DNA of 64,000 nt from Chitinilyticum piscinae (GCF_015223195.1 NZ_JADFUA010000003.1:1-64000), one strand, 5' to 3'; counted from the stretch's first letter, positions 45,197 to 55,975 are shown. The notes: generated by a model from the letters alone, not told the origin. Numbers and translations: made by a program.

Positions 45197-46990
45197 ATGA
45201 GCACCACTGCCAGCGCCGACGCCATCCGTAGCACCCTGCTCGCCATCCTGCACGAGCAACGCCTGTCCGCCCTGTTCCAGCCGATCGCCGCACTGCATGA
45301 GGGGCGCATTTTCGGCTACGAAGGCCTGATCCGCGGCCCGACCGACAGCGATCTGCACAGCCCGCTCGCGCTTTTTCAGGCCGCGGAGCGCTGCGCCCTG
45401 CTACCCGAACTGGATCGGGCGTGCCGGCACACCATTATCCGGGCCTTTGCCACTGCCGGCCTGCCCGGCAAGCTGTTCCTCAACATCAACCCACAATGCC
45501 TCATTCCGCCGTCCTACCGGCCCGGCGAAACGCTCGCGCTGCTGCAGGAATACGGGCTGCCCGCCCAGCGCGTGGTCATCGAGCTCACCGAAACCCAGCC
45601 GATCGCCTGCTATGAGGCACTGCTCACTGCCGTACGGCAGTATCGCAGCCAGGGCTTCCGCATTGCGCTGGATGATCTGGGTGAAGGGTTTTCCTCGCTG
45701 CGGCGCTGGTCGGAGCTGAAACCCGAATTCGTCAAGATCGACAAGTACTTCATTCAGGGCCTCAATAGTGATGCCCAGAAACGCCAGTTCGTCCGCTCCA
45801 TCCAGCATATTGCACTGAACACCGGCACCCAGGTGATTGCCGAGGGCATCGAGACCAGCCATGAACTGGATGAAGTCCGGCGTATCGGCATCAGCCTCGG
45901 CCAGGGTTACCTGCTGGGCAAACCCCAGCCCCGGCCTGCCGGCGCACTGGGTTATCACGATCTGGCCAAGCCGCGCCTGGCCAGCCGCTCGGCCATGACT
46001 GCGGGCAGCTTGCTGGTACAGGTACCGACGGTGACCCCGGAAGTTAGCAACACCATAGCGGCGGAATTGTTTGCCCGCTACGACGAGCTGCAAGGCCTGC
46101 CGGTAATCGATGGCGGCCGGCCAGTCGGACTACTCAAGCGCCAGGACCTGCTGAATCTGTTTGCCCGTCCATACGGACGGGAACTGCATGGCCAGCGCCC
46201 CTGCGCAACATTGATGGATACGACGCCACTGCAAGTCGAGCACACCCTCAGTCTGCAGGAGCTCTCGCTCATCGTCAGCTCGGGCGAACACCGGCATCTG
46301 GCCGATGGTTTTATCCTGACCGATCAGGGGCGTTACCTGGGAATGGGCACCGGCCGGGATCTGATGCGCGCCATTACGGAGCTGCAGATTACGGCCGCGC
46401 GCTATGCCAATCCGCTGACCGGACTACCGGGCAACCGGCCAATTCAGGAGCACATCCAGAGCCTGCTGGATGACGCGCAGAGCTTTGTAGTCATCTACGC
46501 AGACCTGGATCACTTCAAGCCGTTCAACGATCTTTATGGCTATGCCAGCGGCGATGAATTGCTCAGAATGACCGGCGAACTGCTGCAACAACTTGCAGCG
46601 ACGGAAGACGACTTCATCGGCCACATTGGCGGTGACGATTTTGTCCTGGTATTGCAGAGTGCTGACTGGCAGGAGCGCTGCCAGGCCTGCCTGAATGATT
46701 TTGCCCAGCTGCTGCGCGCCGTGGTACAGCAAGAACACTGGCGCGCCGGCGGCTATATTTCACACGACCGCAACAACCAGCAGGTCTGGCACCCACTGGT
46801 CAGCCTGTCATTGGGCGCGGTCACCATTCAGGGTGGATTGTTCCACTCGCATCTGGAGGTTGCCAGCGCCGCCAGCTCAGCGAAAAGCATGGCCAAGCGC
46901 GAACAGGGCAGCTCGCTGTTTATCGAACGGCGCCAGCACACAGATTGCCGCACGGCGGCAAGCCTCGTGCAGGCGCCAATCGCCGCCTAA
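45197..46990 (+). CDS. EAL-CBS-GGDEF cyclic di-GMP protein
   Basis: The 597-residue soluble protein has an N-terminal EAL phosphodiesterase domain (about residues 10-260), a middle region consistent with two CBS modules (about 270-400, e.g. LPVIDGGRPVGLLKRQDLLNLFARPYG), and a C-terminal GGDEF domain (about 410-570). The EAL domain keeps FGYEGLIRGP, the NINPQCL Asn, DDLGEGFSSL, KIDKYFI and VIAEGIE residues, so it may be active. The GGDEF signature is GGDDF (478-482), which may or may not be active. The CBS region could bind nucleotides. It converges with a response-regulator gene, overlapping by four bases. Confidence 0.88.
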   Translation: MSTTASADAIRSTLLAILHEQRLSALFQPIAALHEGRIFGYEGLIRGPTDSDLHSPLALFQAAERCALLPELDRACRHTIIRAFATAGLPGKLFLNINPQCLIPPSYRPGETLALLQEYGLPAQRVVIELTETQPIACYEALLTAVRQYRSQGFRIALDDLGEGFSSLRRWSELKPEFVKIDKYFIQGLNSDAQKRQFVRSIQHIALNTGTQVIAEGIETSHELDEVRRIGISLGQGYLLGKPQPRPAGALGYHDLAKPRLASRSAMTAGSLLVQVPTVTPEVSNTIAAELFARYDELQGLPVIDGGRPVGLLKRQDLLNLFARPYGRELHGQRPCATLMDTTPLQVEHTLSLQELSLIVSSGEHRHLADGFILTDQGRYLGMGTGRDLMRAITELQITAARYANPLTGLPGNRPIQEHIQSLLDDAQSFVVIYADLDHFKPFNDLYGYASGDELLRMTGELLQQLAATEDDFIGHIGGDDFVLVLQSADWQERCQACLNDFAQLLRAVVQQEHWRAGGYISHDRNNQQVWHPLVSLSLGAVTIQGGLFHSHLEVASAASSAKSMAKREQGSSLFIERRQHTDCRTAASLVQAPIAA

Positions 46991-48099
46991 CCGCGCAAGC
47001 GCTCCAGCGACCAGCCCAGTTGCATTTCCTCATTGGCGAGCTCGAGCAAGGGCAGGAGGGTATGCATCAAGGAAGGCAGGTGATCCCGGACCTCTGCATG
47101 CATACCCTTATGCAGCATTACCAGGGCCTCGGCGACAAGCGGCGTCGCCGTACGTACAGCAGTGACATCCGGCATGATGACCCGGTCACTGCCGCTCTCG
47201 CCATGCAAACGGCTGGTTGCGACGCCAATCAAAGCGGTCGCCGATTGCGCATCATCATGCCAAGAATTGGCAACCGAAAAACTGCCGCTGATGTGCAGTT
47301 GTTCGGAACGGAAATTGATGCGGGCATTGGCAAGTGCCAGACGCAAGCGCTCCGCGAGCGTACGCGCTTCGGTCAGCGTAGTCGCCGGCGAAACGACCGC
47401 AAATTTGGCACCATCGAGAAACGCCAGCGTATCCTCCCGACGCAGCTTGGCTTCGAGCAGCTTGGCCAGCAATGCCAGCATCTGCTGGGAGGCGCGTTCA
47501 CCCATCTTGTCGCGCAGTCCCTGGAAATGATCGACCTCCAGCAGGATCAGGGTGACTTCGCCGTTATGCCGCAAGGCGAACGCCAGAGATTGCTCAAGTT
47601 GCAGCATCAGCAGATTGGTAGAGCCTACACCGGTGGTCTGATCGGTCAGCGCCTGCTGCTCCTGCAGCGCACGACTGGCATCGAGTTCGCGGCGGGTAAT
47701 GGCCAACTCCAGGTTGGCCTTCACCCGCGCCAGCATTTCGCTGCGATCCGCTGACTTGCTCACAAAATCATTGGCACCGCGATCGACACAACGCTGCCGG
47801 GTTTCTTCGTCCTCTTCGCCCGAAATGATGATGATGGGCAGGTGCCGGTAGCGCGCCTCCGGCTGTTCACGGATTCGCGACAGCAAGCCCAGGCCATCGA
47901 GTTCCGGCATGGTCAGATCGGAAATGAGCAGACTCACCTCCTCATCGGACTGCAGGCGTCGCCAGCCGGCCTCGCCATCCGCCTCCTCGATCAGGTCGTA
48001 GGCCTCACCCAGGTGCTTGCGTATCGTCGCCCGCACGATGCGCGAATCATCAACGATGAGAATGCGAGGACGATGGTTCAGATCTTGCGTTGCGGTCAT
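46987..48099 (-). CDS. response regulator with degenerate GGDEF domain
   Basis: The 370-residue protein has a receiver domain (residues 10-130) with DDS, the phosphoacceptor Asp61 in LLISDLTMPELDG, and the Ser/Lys equivalents. A coiled linker and a GGDEF-like domain follow. The signature is replaced by DGAKF (in AFLDGAKFAVV), so it is unlikely to make cyclic di-GMP; it may bind GTP or a partner. ATG 48099 is used; an upstream start would lack homology. No histidine kinase gene is adjacent. Confidence 0.85.
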   Translation of the reverse strand: MTATQDLNHRPRILIVDDSRIVRATIRKHLGEAYDLIEEADGEAGWRRLQSDEEVSLLISDLTMPELDGLGLLSRIREQPEARYRHLPIIIISGEEDEETRQRCVDRGANDFVSKSADRSEMLARVKANLELAITRRELDASRALQEQQALTDQTTGVGSTNLLMLQLEQSLAFALRHNGEVTLILLEVDHFQGLRDKMGERASQQMLALLAKLLEAKLRREDTLAFLDGAKFAVVSPATTLTEARTLAERLRLALANARINFRSEQLHISGSFSVANSWHDDAQSATALIGVATSRLHGESGSDRVIMPDVTAVRTATPLVAEALVMLHKGMHAEVRDHLPSLMHTLLPLLELANEEMQLGWSLERLRG

Positions 48100-48232
48100 C
48101 TCAATGCCTTCCTGTACGCGTCCTTGCCAATCTAGCACAATCCGACGCACGGTCACACCCGAATGCTCCAGCTATCATCTTCCAAGTTTTTGCGGTAGTC
48201 TCAGTCCATCAACAGCCAAGGGGCACCGCATC

Positions 48233-48598
48233 ATGCCCACCACATACCGCCTGCGCCTCAGCATCGCGATGCTGAGTACCACAGAATGCGAGCGTGCTCT
48301 GGAGGCCATTCGCCTACAGTGGCAGAGCCCCAGCTTTATCCAGCGCCAGTTTTGCGGCGAGCTGGTTGCGCTACTGTCTTTGCAGCACGAGGCCGCCATC
48401 GATACCGGCGAGTCGCCGGATTGGTTTATCGAGCGCATAGCTGCAGCGATCTGGCATGGCATTGGCCGCTTCACCCGCCTGAGTTTTGACCTTGCTCCGC
48501 ACGAAGCGCCTGACGGGAAGCTCTATGTACTAGACGAGAGTCACTATCGTACGGTCATGCAGAAATTCAGACTCGGATCGCCGACACTTCGCCATTGA
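48233..48598 (+). CDS. hypothetical protein
   Basis: The 121-residue protein starts at an ATG preceded by AAGGGGC. It has no signal peptide or membrane helix; a mix of helices (TTECERALEAIRLQWQSPSFIQRQFCGELVALLSL) and a C-terminal strand are predicted by eye. I recognise no domain. It has its own terminator and diverges from the response-regulator gene (134 bases between their starts), so a link to cyclic di-GMP signalling is possible but unsupported. Confidence 0.55.
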   Translation: MPTTYRLRLSIAMLSTTECERALEAIRLQWQSPSFIQRQFCGELVALLSLQHEAAIDTGESPDWFIERIAAAIWHGIGRFTRLSFDLAPHEAPDGKLYVLDESHYRTVMQKFRLGSPTLRH

Positions 48599-48620
48599 GC
48601 AGCTTGCCGGATTAGCCAAA

Positions 48621-48652
48621 AATAAAAGCCCCGCATCGCGGGGCTTTTATTT
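48621..48652. terminator. bidirectional terminator between the hypothetical gene and rpsT
   Basis: AATAAAAGCCCCGC, ATC loop, GCGGGGCTTTTATT: a long stem with A/T-rich flanks on both sides. Confidence 0.9.
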
Positions 48653-48670
48653 GCACGAGAACGTTGCTGA

Positions 48671-48937
48671 TCAGGCAGCCATTGCCTTGATTGCAGCAGA
48701 CAGACGGCTCTTGTGACGAGCAGCCTTGTTCTTGTGGAAAATCTTCTTGTCAGCGATACGGTCAATCACGCTGACGGATTCCTGGAAGACGGTCTTGGCG
48801 GCAGCCTGGTCACCGGCTTCGATAGCCTTCAGCACCTTCTTGATCGCGGTGCGGAAAGCGGAACGCTGGCTGGCGTTGTGCTGGCGGGCTACTTCAGCCT
48901 GACGCGCACGCTTGCGAGCTTGGGCGCTGTTTGCCAT
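48671..48937 (-). CDS. rpsT: 30S ribosomal protein S20
   Basis: The 88-residue product is S20 ([20 protein letters not shown], then [15 protein letters not shown]). It is usually monocistronic, as here. GGAG lies upstream of ATG 48937. The divergent neighbour is murJ. A promoter candidate lies at 49020-49048. Confidence 0.97.
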   Translation of the reverse strand: MANSAQARKRARQAEVARQHNASQRSAFRTAIKKVLKAIEAGDQAAAKTVFQESVSVIDRIADKKIFHKNKAARHKSRLSAAIKAMAA

Positions 48938-49019
48938 GGTAAAACTCCTGAATATATGAAATTTGTGTCCCGGCCGGACCTGCGGTATGCGGCCGACTAC
49001 ACAGACTCGGAAACCCGCG

Positions 49020-49048
49020 ATGATAGCGGCTCCCTCGGGCAAATGCAA
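49020..49048 (-). promoter_or_regulatory. candidate promoter for rpsT
   Basis: On the minus strand TTGCAT and TATCAT are 17 bases apart, about 85 bases upstream of the rpsT ATG. The -10 is a five of six match, the -35 weak. Confidence 0.4.
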
Positions 49049-49116
49049 GCAATGTCTGCAGCCAGCGCCAAGAACAGCGCTTTGGCGTATCATCCTGCCA
49101 ACTTTGTGAGGCACTG

Positions 49117-50658
49117 ATGAATTTGCTCCGATCACTCGCCGCAGTTAGCTCCATGACCATGATCTCCAGAATACTGGGGCTGGTCAGGGAGATGATCATA
49201 TCCCATACATTCGGCGCTGGCACAGCAACCGATGTTTTTTTCACAGCCTTCAAGCTACCCAACCTACTGCGCCGCATTTTTGCCGAAGGCGCATTTTCAC
49301 AAGCGTTTGTCCCGATTTTGGCCGAACACAAAACCCGGCAGGGTGAAGAAGCCACGCGTGAGTTCATCGCAAAGATCGCTGGCGCACTCACCCTGGCGCT
49401 GGTCATCATTACAGCCATCGGAATACTCGCAGCCCCCGCAGTCATCTACCTGTCCGCTGCTGGATTCAGTCATGACCCTGCGAAATTCGCCTTGGCCACC
49501 GACCTGCTACGCTGGATCTTTCCTTACATTCTGCTCATTTCGCTCGCATCCTTCGTCGGCAGTATTCTGAACACCTGGAACAAATTCTCGATACCGGCGT
49601 TTGTACCCACACTACTCAACCTGTCTTTTATCGTTTGCGCCATTTTTCTAGCCCCACATCTGCAGCAACCCATTTATGCATTAGCAGCAGCGGTCATTAT
49701 CGGAGGCGTGATTCAGCTCGCGTTCCAGTTACCCTGGCTTGCACGTTGCGGCATGCTGGTACGCCCCAGGCTCGATTTGCGGGATAGCGGTGTACGGCAG
49801 GTGATGACGAACATGCTGCCCGCCCTCTTCGCGGTATCGGTCGCACAGATCAGCATCCTCATCAATTCGAATCTGGCCTCATTTCTCGAGTCCGGGAGTA
49901 TTTCGTGGATCTTCTACGCAGACCGTCTGATGGAGTTCCCAGTCGGAGTGCTCGGGGTGGCTCTAGGCACAATCCTTCTGCCAAGCCTCTCCAAAAGCGT
50001 CGCGAATGACGATCCGGATGAATACTCACGCCTGCTCGACTGGGGGCTGCGCCTATGCCTGCTGCTGTGCGTACCCGCAACCATTGGCCTCGGACTGCTG
50101 GCCGGACCACTGATCCTGACCGTCTTTCAGAGTGGAAAATTCACCGTGCATGACGCAGCGATGACCCAGCAGGCATTGCTCGGATACAGCATCGGGCTAA
50201 TGGGTATGATTCTGGTAAAAATACTGGCACCCGGCTTTTACGCCCGCAAGGATATCCGCACGCCTGTTCGCATTGCCTGCATGGCGCTTGCCAGCACACT
50301 CGCGCTCAACATCCTGTTCATAACATTGCTGCCATTCAAACACGCGGGACTTACACTCGGCATCGCGCTCGGTCAATGCCTGAACGCATGGCTGCTATAT
50401 CGCGGTCTCAGAGTCAAAAACCTGTATCAACCGCAAGCGAAGTGGGGAGCATTTCTGCTGAAACTGGCACTGGCCAGTATCTGCATGGCCACAACGCTCG
50501 TGTTACTGCAAAAAATTCTGCCGGACTTCACCATTATGAGTCGCTGGTGGCGAGCCGGAGGGCTGACCGCGTTGGTGAGCACAGGTGCCATAGTCTATCT
50601 AGGCAGCTTGTTTCTGCTCGGATTCAAGCTGAAAGACTTCCGGCGCACTACTCGCTGA
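49117..50658 (+). CDS. murJ: lipid II flippase MurJ
   Basis: MurJ moves lipid II across the inner membrane for peptidoglycan synthesis. The 513-residue protein has about 14 membrane helices and the conserved MOP-family start [18 protein letters not shown] with the catalytic Arg region, followed by [26 protein letters not shown] and [14 protein letters not shown]. It diverges from rpsT. GAGG is placed ahead of the ATG. The 268-base gap after it is described in a separate entry. Confidence 0.96.
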   Translation: MNLLRSLAAVSSMTMISRILGLVREMIISHTFGAGTATDVFFTAFKLPNLLRRIFAEGAFSQAFVPILAEHKTRQGEEATREFIAKIAGALTLALVIITAIGILAAPAVIYLSAAGFSHDPAKFALATDLLRWIFPYILLISLASFVGSILNTWNKFSIPAFVPTLLNLSFIVCAIFLAPHLQQPIYALAAAVIIGGVIQLAFQLPWLARCGMLVRPRLDLRDSGVRQVMTNMLPALFAVSVAQISILINSNLASFLESGSISWIFYADRLMEFPVGVLGVALGTILLPSLSKSVANDDPDEYSRLLDWGLRLCLLLCVPATIGLGLLAGPLILTVFQSGKFTVHDAAMTQQALLGYSIGLMGMILVKILAPGFYARKDIRTPVRIACMALASTLALNILFITLLPFKHAGLTLGIALGQCLNAWLLYRGLRVKNLYQPQAKWGAFLLKLALASICMATTLVLLQKILPDFTIMSRWWRAGGLTALVSTGAIVYLGSLFLLGFKLKDFRRTTR

Positions 50659-50926
50659 GCAGAACATCTCGCAGAATAATATCACCCCAACGGCAAGCGC
50701 ACTATTCTTAACAGGCATTCCACACCATATACGGCAAGCCGTATATGTTTAGAAGCCTTGATTTTCGCTGTTCGCAAAATGATACCTGAAGCAGCCAAAA
50801 CCACATCCAAGCCAACGTGCACGTGCGAGTCAGCCAATCGGTACCAGTCGATACCTGAATGCCGCCATCCATGTACAAGACAAAAAAAACGCCTGCAGTT
50901 GCAGGCGTTTTTTCTAGCGGCACCGA
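50659..50926. other. intergenic stretch with palindrome, direct repeat and terminator
   Basis: No gene is recognisable here. It contains a perfect palindrome CATATACGGC-AA-GCCGTATATG (50726-50747) followed by TTT, and a ten-base direct repeat GATACCTGAA (50781-50790 and 50850-50859) followed by similar sequence. The right end is the bidirectional terminator at 50882-50913. Confidence 0.6.
50882..50913. terminator. terminator of the ribosomal alpha operon (rplQ)
   Basis: A-tract, 8-bp stem CGCCTGCA/TGCAGGCG, TTTTTT. It follows the rplQ stop on the minus strand and could also end plus-strand transcripts from murJ. Confidence 0.88.
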
Positions 50927-51316
50927 TTACTCGGCAGCAGCTACTACTTCAGCTTCGTCCGGACGATCCACGAGTTCAACGTAGGCCATCGGAGCGTTGT
51001 CACCAACGCGGAAGCCGCACTTCATGATACGCAGGTAGCCACCGTTACGGGCCGCATAGCGCGGGCCCAGAACGTCGAACAGCTTGACCACGATATCACG
51101 ATCACGGGTACGGGAGAATGCCAGGCGGCGGTTAGCCAGCGACGGCTTCTTACCCAGAGTGATCAGAGGCTCTGCAACGCGGCGCAGTTCTTTGGCCTTC
51201 GGCAGAGTGGTCTTGATCATCTCGTGGCGCAACAGGGCATTAGCCAGGTTGCGCAGCATCGCCAGACGGTGCGACGTCGTGCGATTCAGTTTGCGATTAG
51301 AAAGACGGTGACGCAT
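50927..51316 (-). CDS. rplQ: 50S ribosomal protein L17
   Basis: The 129-residue product is L17 ([20 protein letters not shown], then [29 protein letters not shown]). It ends the alpha operon, 28 bases after rpoA, and has an acidic Ala/Glu tail. Confidence 0.98.
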   Translation of the reverse strand: MRHRLSNRKLNRTTSHRLAMLRNLANALLRHEMIKTTLPKAKELRRVAEPLITLGKKPSLANRRLAFSRTRDRDIVVKLFDVLGPRYAARNGGYLRIMKCGFRVGDNAPMAYVELVDRPDEAEVVAAAE

Positions 51317-51344
51317 TTGTCAGTTCCTTAGCTTTAACCAACGA

Positions 51345-52328
51345 TCAGGGCTTTTCCAAGCCGACCGGAGGCCAATTTTCAAGACGCATGCCCAGGCTGA
51401 GACCCTTGGAGGCCAGCACTTCCTTGATTTCATTCAAGGACTTGCGACCGAGGTTCGGGGCCTTCAGCAGCTCGGTTTCAGTACGCTGGATCAGGTCGCC
51501 AATGTAATAGATATTCTCGGCCTTCAGACAGTTCGCGGAGCGCACTGTCAGCTCAAGATCATCTACCGGACGCAGCAGGATCGGATCGATCTGCGGAGCT
51601 TGCGGCGCCGGTTCTTCAACCGGAGTACCTTCCAGGTCAGCAAATACCGACAGCTGGTCAATCAGCATGCGTGCGGCTTGGCGAACGGCTTCTTCAGGCT
51701 CGATGATGCCATTGGTTTCCACATCGATAACCAGCTTGTCAAGATCAGTGCGCTGCTCTACGCGTGCACTTTCAACTTGATAGCTGACACGACGGATCGG
51801 GCTGAACGAAGCGTCCAACACGATATTGCCAATGGTTCGGCCCTCTTCCTTGTCAAGACGTGCCGGAGCAGGCTGGTAACCGCGGCCGGATTCGACCTTG
51901 ATTTCCATCGCCAGCTTGCCCCCTGCAGACAGGTGCGCGATGACGTGCTCCGGGTTGATGACTTCGACATCATGCGGCAACTGGATATCAGCCGCCGTCA
52001 CGACACCTTCACCATCCTTGACGAGGTTCAGCGTTACAGATTCCCGACCATGCAGCTTGAGTACAACGCCCTTCAGATTCAGCAGAATGTCGACGACATC
52101 TTCCTGAACACCATCCAGAGCCGAATACTCATGCACCACACCTTCGATTTTCACTTCGGTGGGGGCATAGCCCGTCATCGACGAGAGCAGAATCCGGCGC
52201 AGAGCATTACCAAGCGTGTGGCCATAGCCGCGCTCAAACGGTTCCATCACGACTTTCGCGTGAGCTGGACCCTGAGCTTGCACATCAATGATGCGAGGCT
52301 TGAGCAACTCGTTTGTGTTAGTTTGCAT
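51345..52328 (-). CDS. rpoA: RNA polymerase alpha subunit
   Basis: The 327-residue protein has the dimerising N-terminal domain ([21 protein letters not shown]... through about residue 235) and a C-terminal domain (about 250-320, [22 protein letters not shown]) that binds UP elements and activators. It lies between rpsD and rplQ in the usual order. Confidence 0.99.
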   Translation of the reverse strand: MQTNTNELLKPRIIDVQAQGPAHAKVVMEPFERGYGHTLGNALRRILLSSMTGYAPTEVKIEGVVHEYSALDGVQEDVVDILLNLKGVVLKLHGRESVTLNLVKDGEGVVTAADIQLPHDVEVINPEHVIAHLSAGGKLAMEIKVESGRGYQPAPARLDKEEGRTIGNIVLDASFSPIRRVSYQVESARVEQRTDLDKLVIDVETNGIIEPEEAVRQAARMLIDQLSVFADLEGTPVEEPAPQAPQIDPILLRPVDDLELTVRSANCLKAENIYYIGDLIQRTETELLKAPNLGRKSLNEIKEVLASKGLSLGMRLENWPPVGLEKP

Positions 52329-52363
52329 AAGTCAGTATCCCTTGCCTTACCGGGGTCAGGTTA

Positions 52364-52984
52364 TTACTTGGAATAGTATTCCACCACCAGCGATTCATTG
52401 ATATCGCTGGACAGATCGGAACGCTCCGGTGCGCTCTTGAACACACCTTCCATTTTTTTGCTGTCAACCTGTACCCAGCCAGGGAAGCCGATACCTTCAG
52501 CCAGCGACAGAGCTTCGGCTACGCGAGCCTGCTTCTTGGCCTTTTCACGAACGGCAACAACATCACCAGCCTTAACCGAGTAAGACGGAATGTTCACAAC
52601 TTGGCCATTAACAGTAATGGCCTTGTGGGATACGAGCTGACGGGATTCGGCGCGAGTAGAGCCAAAACCCATGCGGTAGACAACATTGTCCAGACGCGAC
52701 TCGAGCAGCTTCAGCAGGTTTTCACCTGTGGAGCCCTTGCGACGAGCAGCTTCTTCGAAGTAGCGACGGAACTGACGTTCCAGTACGCCATAAATGCGAC
52801 GGATCTTCTGCTTTTCACGCAGGTGCACACCGAAGTCAGACAGACGCGGAGTCTTTGCGCCATGCTGGCCTGGGGCTTGTTCCAGCTTGCACTTGCTGTC
52901 CAGAGAACGGCGAGCACTCTTCAGGAAAAGATCAGTACCTTCGCGACGTGCGAGTTTGCACTTGGGTCCAATATAACGTGCCAT
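52364..52984 (-). CDS. rpsD: 30S ribosomal protein S4
   Basis: The 206-residue product is S4 with the S4 RNA-binding domain ([29 protein letters not shown]). In E. coli S4 represses the alpha operon by binding its leader; whether that holds here is not evident. The gap to rpoA is 35 bases. Confidence 0.98.
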   Translation of the reverse strand: MARYIGPKCKLARREGTDLFLKSARRSLDSKCKLEQAPGQHGAKTPRLSDFGVHLREKQKIRRIYGVLERQFRRYFEEAARRKGSTGENLLKLLESRLDNVVYRMGFGSTRAESRQLVSHKAITVNGQVVNIPSYSVKAGDVVAVREKAKKQARVAEALSLAEGIGFPGWVQVDSKKMEGVFKSAPERSDLSSDINESLVVEYYSK

Positions 52985-52998
52985 AACTTACTCCGGGA

Positions 52999-53391
52999 TT
53001 AGATACGACGCTTCTTCGGCGGACGGCAGCCGTTGTGCGGAATGGGCGTCACATCCGAGATGCTGGTGATCTTGAAGCCGAGTGCGTTCAGTGCGCGCAC
53101 AGCGGAATCACGACCCGGACCCGGACCCTTGATGCGAACTTCGAGGTTCTTAACACCGTATTCTTGGGCAACTTTACCAGCGGCTTCTGCAGCTACCTGA
53201 GCGGCAAAAGGTGTACTTTTACGAGAGCCCTTAAAACCAGCACCACCCGAGGTAGCCCAAGACAAAGCATTCCCTTGGCGATCGGTGATGGTAATGATTG
53301 TGTTGTTGAAGGAAGCGTGCACATGCACGATGCCTTCGGACACACTCTTCTTGACTTTCTTACGTACACGTACTGTGTTTGCTTTAGCCAT
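52999..53391 (-). CDS. rpsK: 30S ribosomal protein S11
   Basis: The 130-residue protein is S11 ([54 protein letters not shown]). Gaps to its neighbours rpsM and rpsD are 14 bases each. Confidence 0.98.
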   Translation of the reverse strand: MAKANTVRVRKKVKKSVSEGIVHVHASFNNTIITITDRQGNALSWATSGGAGFKGSRKSTPFAAQVAAEAAGKVAQEYGVKNLEVRIKGPGPGRDSAVRALNALGFKITSISDVTPIPHNGCRPPKKRRI

Positions 53392-53405
53392 TATTCAGTC
53401 CTTAA

Positions 53406-53768
53406 TTACTTCTTGCCGGCAATCGCCTTGCGCGGACCCTTGCGAGTACGTGCATTGGTGCGAGTGCGTTGACCGCGAACCGGCAGACCTTTGCGGTGAC
53501 GGAAACCACGGTAGCAACCAAGGTCCATAAGACGCTTGATGCTCATGGTCACTTCGCGGCGCAGGTCACCTTCAACGGTGTACTTGCCGACTTCGTCACG
53601 CAGTTTATCGAGTTCAGCTTCACTGAGATCCTTAACCTTTTTGCTAGGCTCAATGGTAGCTGCCGCACAAACCGCATAAGCGCGAGTGCGACCGATACCA
53701 TAAATAGCCTGCAGGCCGATCACAGTATGCTGATGATTAGGAATATTAACCCCAGCAATACGGGCCAT
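53406..53768 (-). CDS. rpsM: 30S ribosomal protein S13
   Basis: The 120-residue protein is S13 ([23 protein letters not shown], then [21 protein letters not shown]). The 59-base gap to rpmJ upstream is the largest in this part of the block and is where the alpha operon starts in E. coli. Confidence 0.98.
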   Translation of the reverse strand: MARIAGVNIPNHQHTVIGLQAIYGIGRTRAYAVCAAATIEPSKKVKDLSEAELDKLRDEVGKYTVEGDLRREVTMSIKRLMDLGCYRGFRHRKGLPVRGQRTRTNARTRKGPRKAIAGKK

Positions 53769-53827
53769 ATTTCTTACCCCAGGTTGAAAAAGAGGTGGAT
53801 TCTACCACCAGAAGCAGATTGACTCAA

Positions 53828-53941
53828 TCAGCCCTGGCGTTGCTTGTGCCGCGGATCTGTACAAATCACACGCACAACACGGTTGCGGCGGATGATCTTG
53901 CAGTTACGGCAGATCTTCTTGACCGATGCTTGAACTCTCAT
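53828..53941 (-). CDS. rpmJ: 50S ribosomal protein L36
   Basis: A 37-residue protein ([17 protein letters not shown]... ending HKQRQG) read by hand. It is the zinc-ligand version of L36, with Cys11, Cys14, Cys27 and His32. It sits between infA and rpsM, as in other bacteria. Confidence 0.97.
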   Translation of the reverse strand: MRVQASVKKICRNCKIIRRNRVVRVICTDPRHKQRQG

Positions 53942-53976
53942 CGTCTTTCCTTTTCGATCAAAATGAAATTCCGGAC

Positions 53977-54195
53977 TTACTTAGCCCGGAATACGATGCG
54001 GGCCTTGCTCAGGTCATAGGGGGTCAACTCCACTGTAACCTTATCACCTGGCAGAATGCGGATGTAATGCATCCGCATCTTGCCGGAGATATGACCAAGG
54101 ACCACATGTCCGTTTTCGAGCTTGATGCGAAACGTTGCATTCGGCAACGTTTCCAACACCTCGCCCTGCATCTGAATGACGTCTTCTTTCGCCAT
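53977..54195 (-). CDS. infA: translation initiation factor IF-1
   Basis: The 72-residue protein is IF-1, an OB-fold S1-like domain ([20 protein letters not shown], then [20 protein letters not shown]). It blocks the ribosomal A site during initiation. It follows secY by 15 bases. Confidence 0.98.
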   Translation of the reverse strand: MAKEDVIQMQGEVLETLPNATFRIKLENGHVVLGHISGKMRMHYIRILPGDKVTVELTPYDLSKARIVFRAK

Positions 54196-54210
54196 GACTC
54201 AGTTAGCGTC

Positions 54211-55515
54211 CTAGCTACCCTTGAAGTTTGCTTTCTTCAGCAAGCCCTCGTACTGATGAGACAGTACATAGGACTGCATCTGCGCCATGAAGTCCATTGT
54301 CACCACCACCATGATCAGCAGCGATGTTCCACCGAAGTAGAACGGTACATTCCACTTCAGAATCAAGAACTCAGGAATAAGACAAATGACGGTGATGTAG
54401 ATAGCACCAATCAGGGTCAACTTAAGAATGAGCTTCTCAATGTACTTGGCAGTATGCTCACCAGGACGGTAACCCGGGATCATTGCTCCGCTTTTCTTCA
54501 GATTATCTGCAGTCTCTTTGGGACTGAAGACCAGAGCCGTATAGAAAAAACAGAAGAAAATGATGGCAGCAGCGTAGAGAAATACATACAGCGGCTGTCC
54601 GGGATGAAGCATGTCGCCGACAGACTTCAGGAAACTCAGTTTTTCACTATTCCCAGTCCAAGACAGCACGGTAGCCGGGAACAGAATAATGGAAGAGGCA
54701 AAAATCGGCGGAATAACACCGGCCATATTTACCTTGAGGGGCAGATGTGTACTCTGCGCCTGCATCACACGATTACCAACCTGACGCTTGGCATAGTGAA
54801 CAGGGACCTTGCGCTGACCACGCTCAACAAAGACCACACCAGCTGTCAGCAATGCAACGCCAACAAACAGAACAAGGACAAGCAGATATGGCAGCTGCCC
54901 CTGACCCGCAAGGGTCATGGTCTTGATGATTGCATTAGGTACGCCAGCCGCAATACCAGCACAGATGATGATGGAGATACCATTACCAATACCACGCTCG
55001 GTAATCTGCTCCCCAAGCCACATCAGGAACATTGTGCCGGTAACCAAGGTAACAACCGCAAGGAAAATGAACAGGCCAGAAGGAATCACAACCAGACCAG
55101 GCTGCTTCAACAGCATTGACGCAACACCGAGACTCTGGAATGTCGCAAGCAAGACCGTTGCATAGCGGGTGTATTGTGTGATTTTTCTCCGACCTTGCTC
55201 ACCCTCTTTCTTCAGCTGCTTCAGATTGGGCAGCACTTCTGCGGCGAGCTGCAAAATAATCGACGCAGAAATGTACGGCATAATCCCGATAGCGATCACG
55301 GTAAATCGCTCGAGCGCACCACCGCTAAACATGTTGAACATATTCAGCAGGCCAGTCTGAGAGCTATCGAAAATTCGCGCCAACTCAGCAGGGTTAATAC
55401 CCGGCACAGGAATATGCGCTGCGATACGATAAACAATCAGAGCCCCGATAAGGAACCAAATACGCTTCTTTAAATCAGCAAACTTTCCAGTTGCTGCTTG
55501 CACGGGATTAGCCAC
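54211..55515 (-). CDS. secY: protein translocase subunit SecY
   Basis: SecY is the channel of the Sec translocon. The 434-residue protein has ten membrane helices, the plug region, and conserved [14 protein letters not shown] and [18 protein letters not shown]-type cytoplasmic loops. It starts with a GTG preceded by AAGGATAGGG, 25 bases after rplO. The coupled position in the spc operon is conserved. Confidence 0.98.
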   Translation of the reverse strand: MANPVQAATGKFADLKKRIWFLIGALIVYRIAAHIPVPGINPAELARIFDSSQTGLLNMFNMFSGGALERFTVIAIGIMPYISASIILQLAAEVLPNLKQLKKEGEQGRRKITQYTRYATVLLATFQSLGVASMLLKQPGLVVIPSGLFIFLAVVTLVTGTMFLMWLGEQITERGIGNGISIIICAGIAAGVPNAIIKTMTLAGQGQLPYLLVLVLFVGVALLTAGVVFVERGQRKVPVHYAKRQVGNRVMQAQSTHLPLKVNMAGVIPPIFASSIILFPATVLSWTGNSEKLSFLKSVGDMLHPGQPLYVFLYAAAIIFFCFFYTALVFSPKETADNLKKSGAMIPGYRPGEHTAKYIEKLILKLTLIGAIYITVICLIPEFLILKWNVPFYFGGTSLLIMVVVTMDFMAQMQSYVLSHQYEGLLKKANFKGS

Positions 55516-55540
55516 GTTGCTGCCCTATCCTTAACAGTAC

Positions 55541-55975
55541 TTACTCGGCAATCTTGCCGCCGGCAGCTTCAATTGCAGCACGAGCACCCTTGGTGGCAAG
55601 AATGCCAGTCAGGGTAACTGCACGCTCAATCTTGCCAGACTGAACCACCTTAACAACTAGCGCACGCTGAGAAACGATGCCAGCCTGAACCAGCGCCAGT
55701 ACGTCGATTTCAGAAATCGGCAGCTTGTTCAGTTCGGACAGAGTAACTTCAGCATTGCGAGCTTTGGTCAGCGAGACAAAGCCACGCTTCGGCAAGCGAC
55801 GCTGCAGCGGCATTTGACCGCCTTCGAAGCCAACCTTGTGGAAGCCACCAGCACGGGACTTCTGCCCCTTGTGACCACGGCCACAAGTCTTGCCCAGACC
55901 CGAACCGATACCGCGACCAACACGACGCTTGGCGTGCTTGGAGCCAACACCAGGCTTGAGGTTATTGAGTTCCAT
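55541..55975 (-). CDS. rplO: 50S ribosomal protein L15
   Basis: The 144-residue product is L15 ([20 protein letters not shown], then [20 protein letters not shown]). It starts directly after the rpmD stop without any gap. Confidence 0.98.
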   Translation of the reverse strand: MELNNLKPGVGSKHAKRRVGRGIGSGLGKTCGRGHKGQKSRAGGFHKVGFEGGQMPLQRRLPKRGFVSLTKARNAEVTLSELNKLPISEIDVLALVQAGIVSQRALVVKVVQSGKIERAVTLTGILATKGARAAIEAAGGKIAE

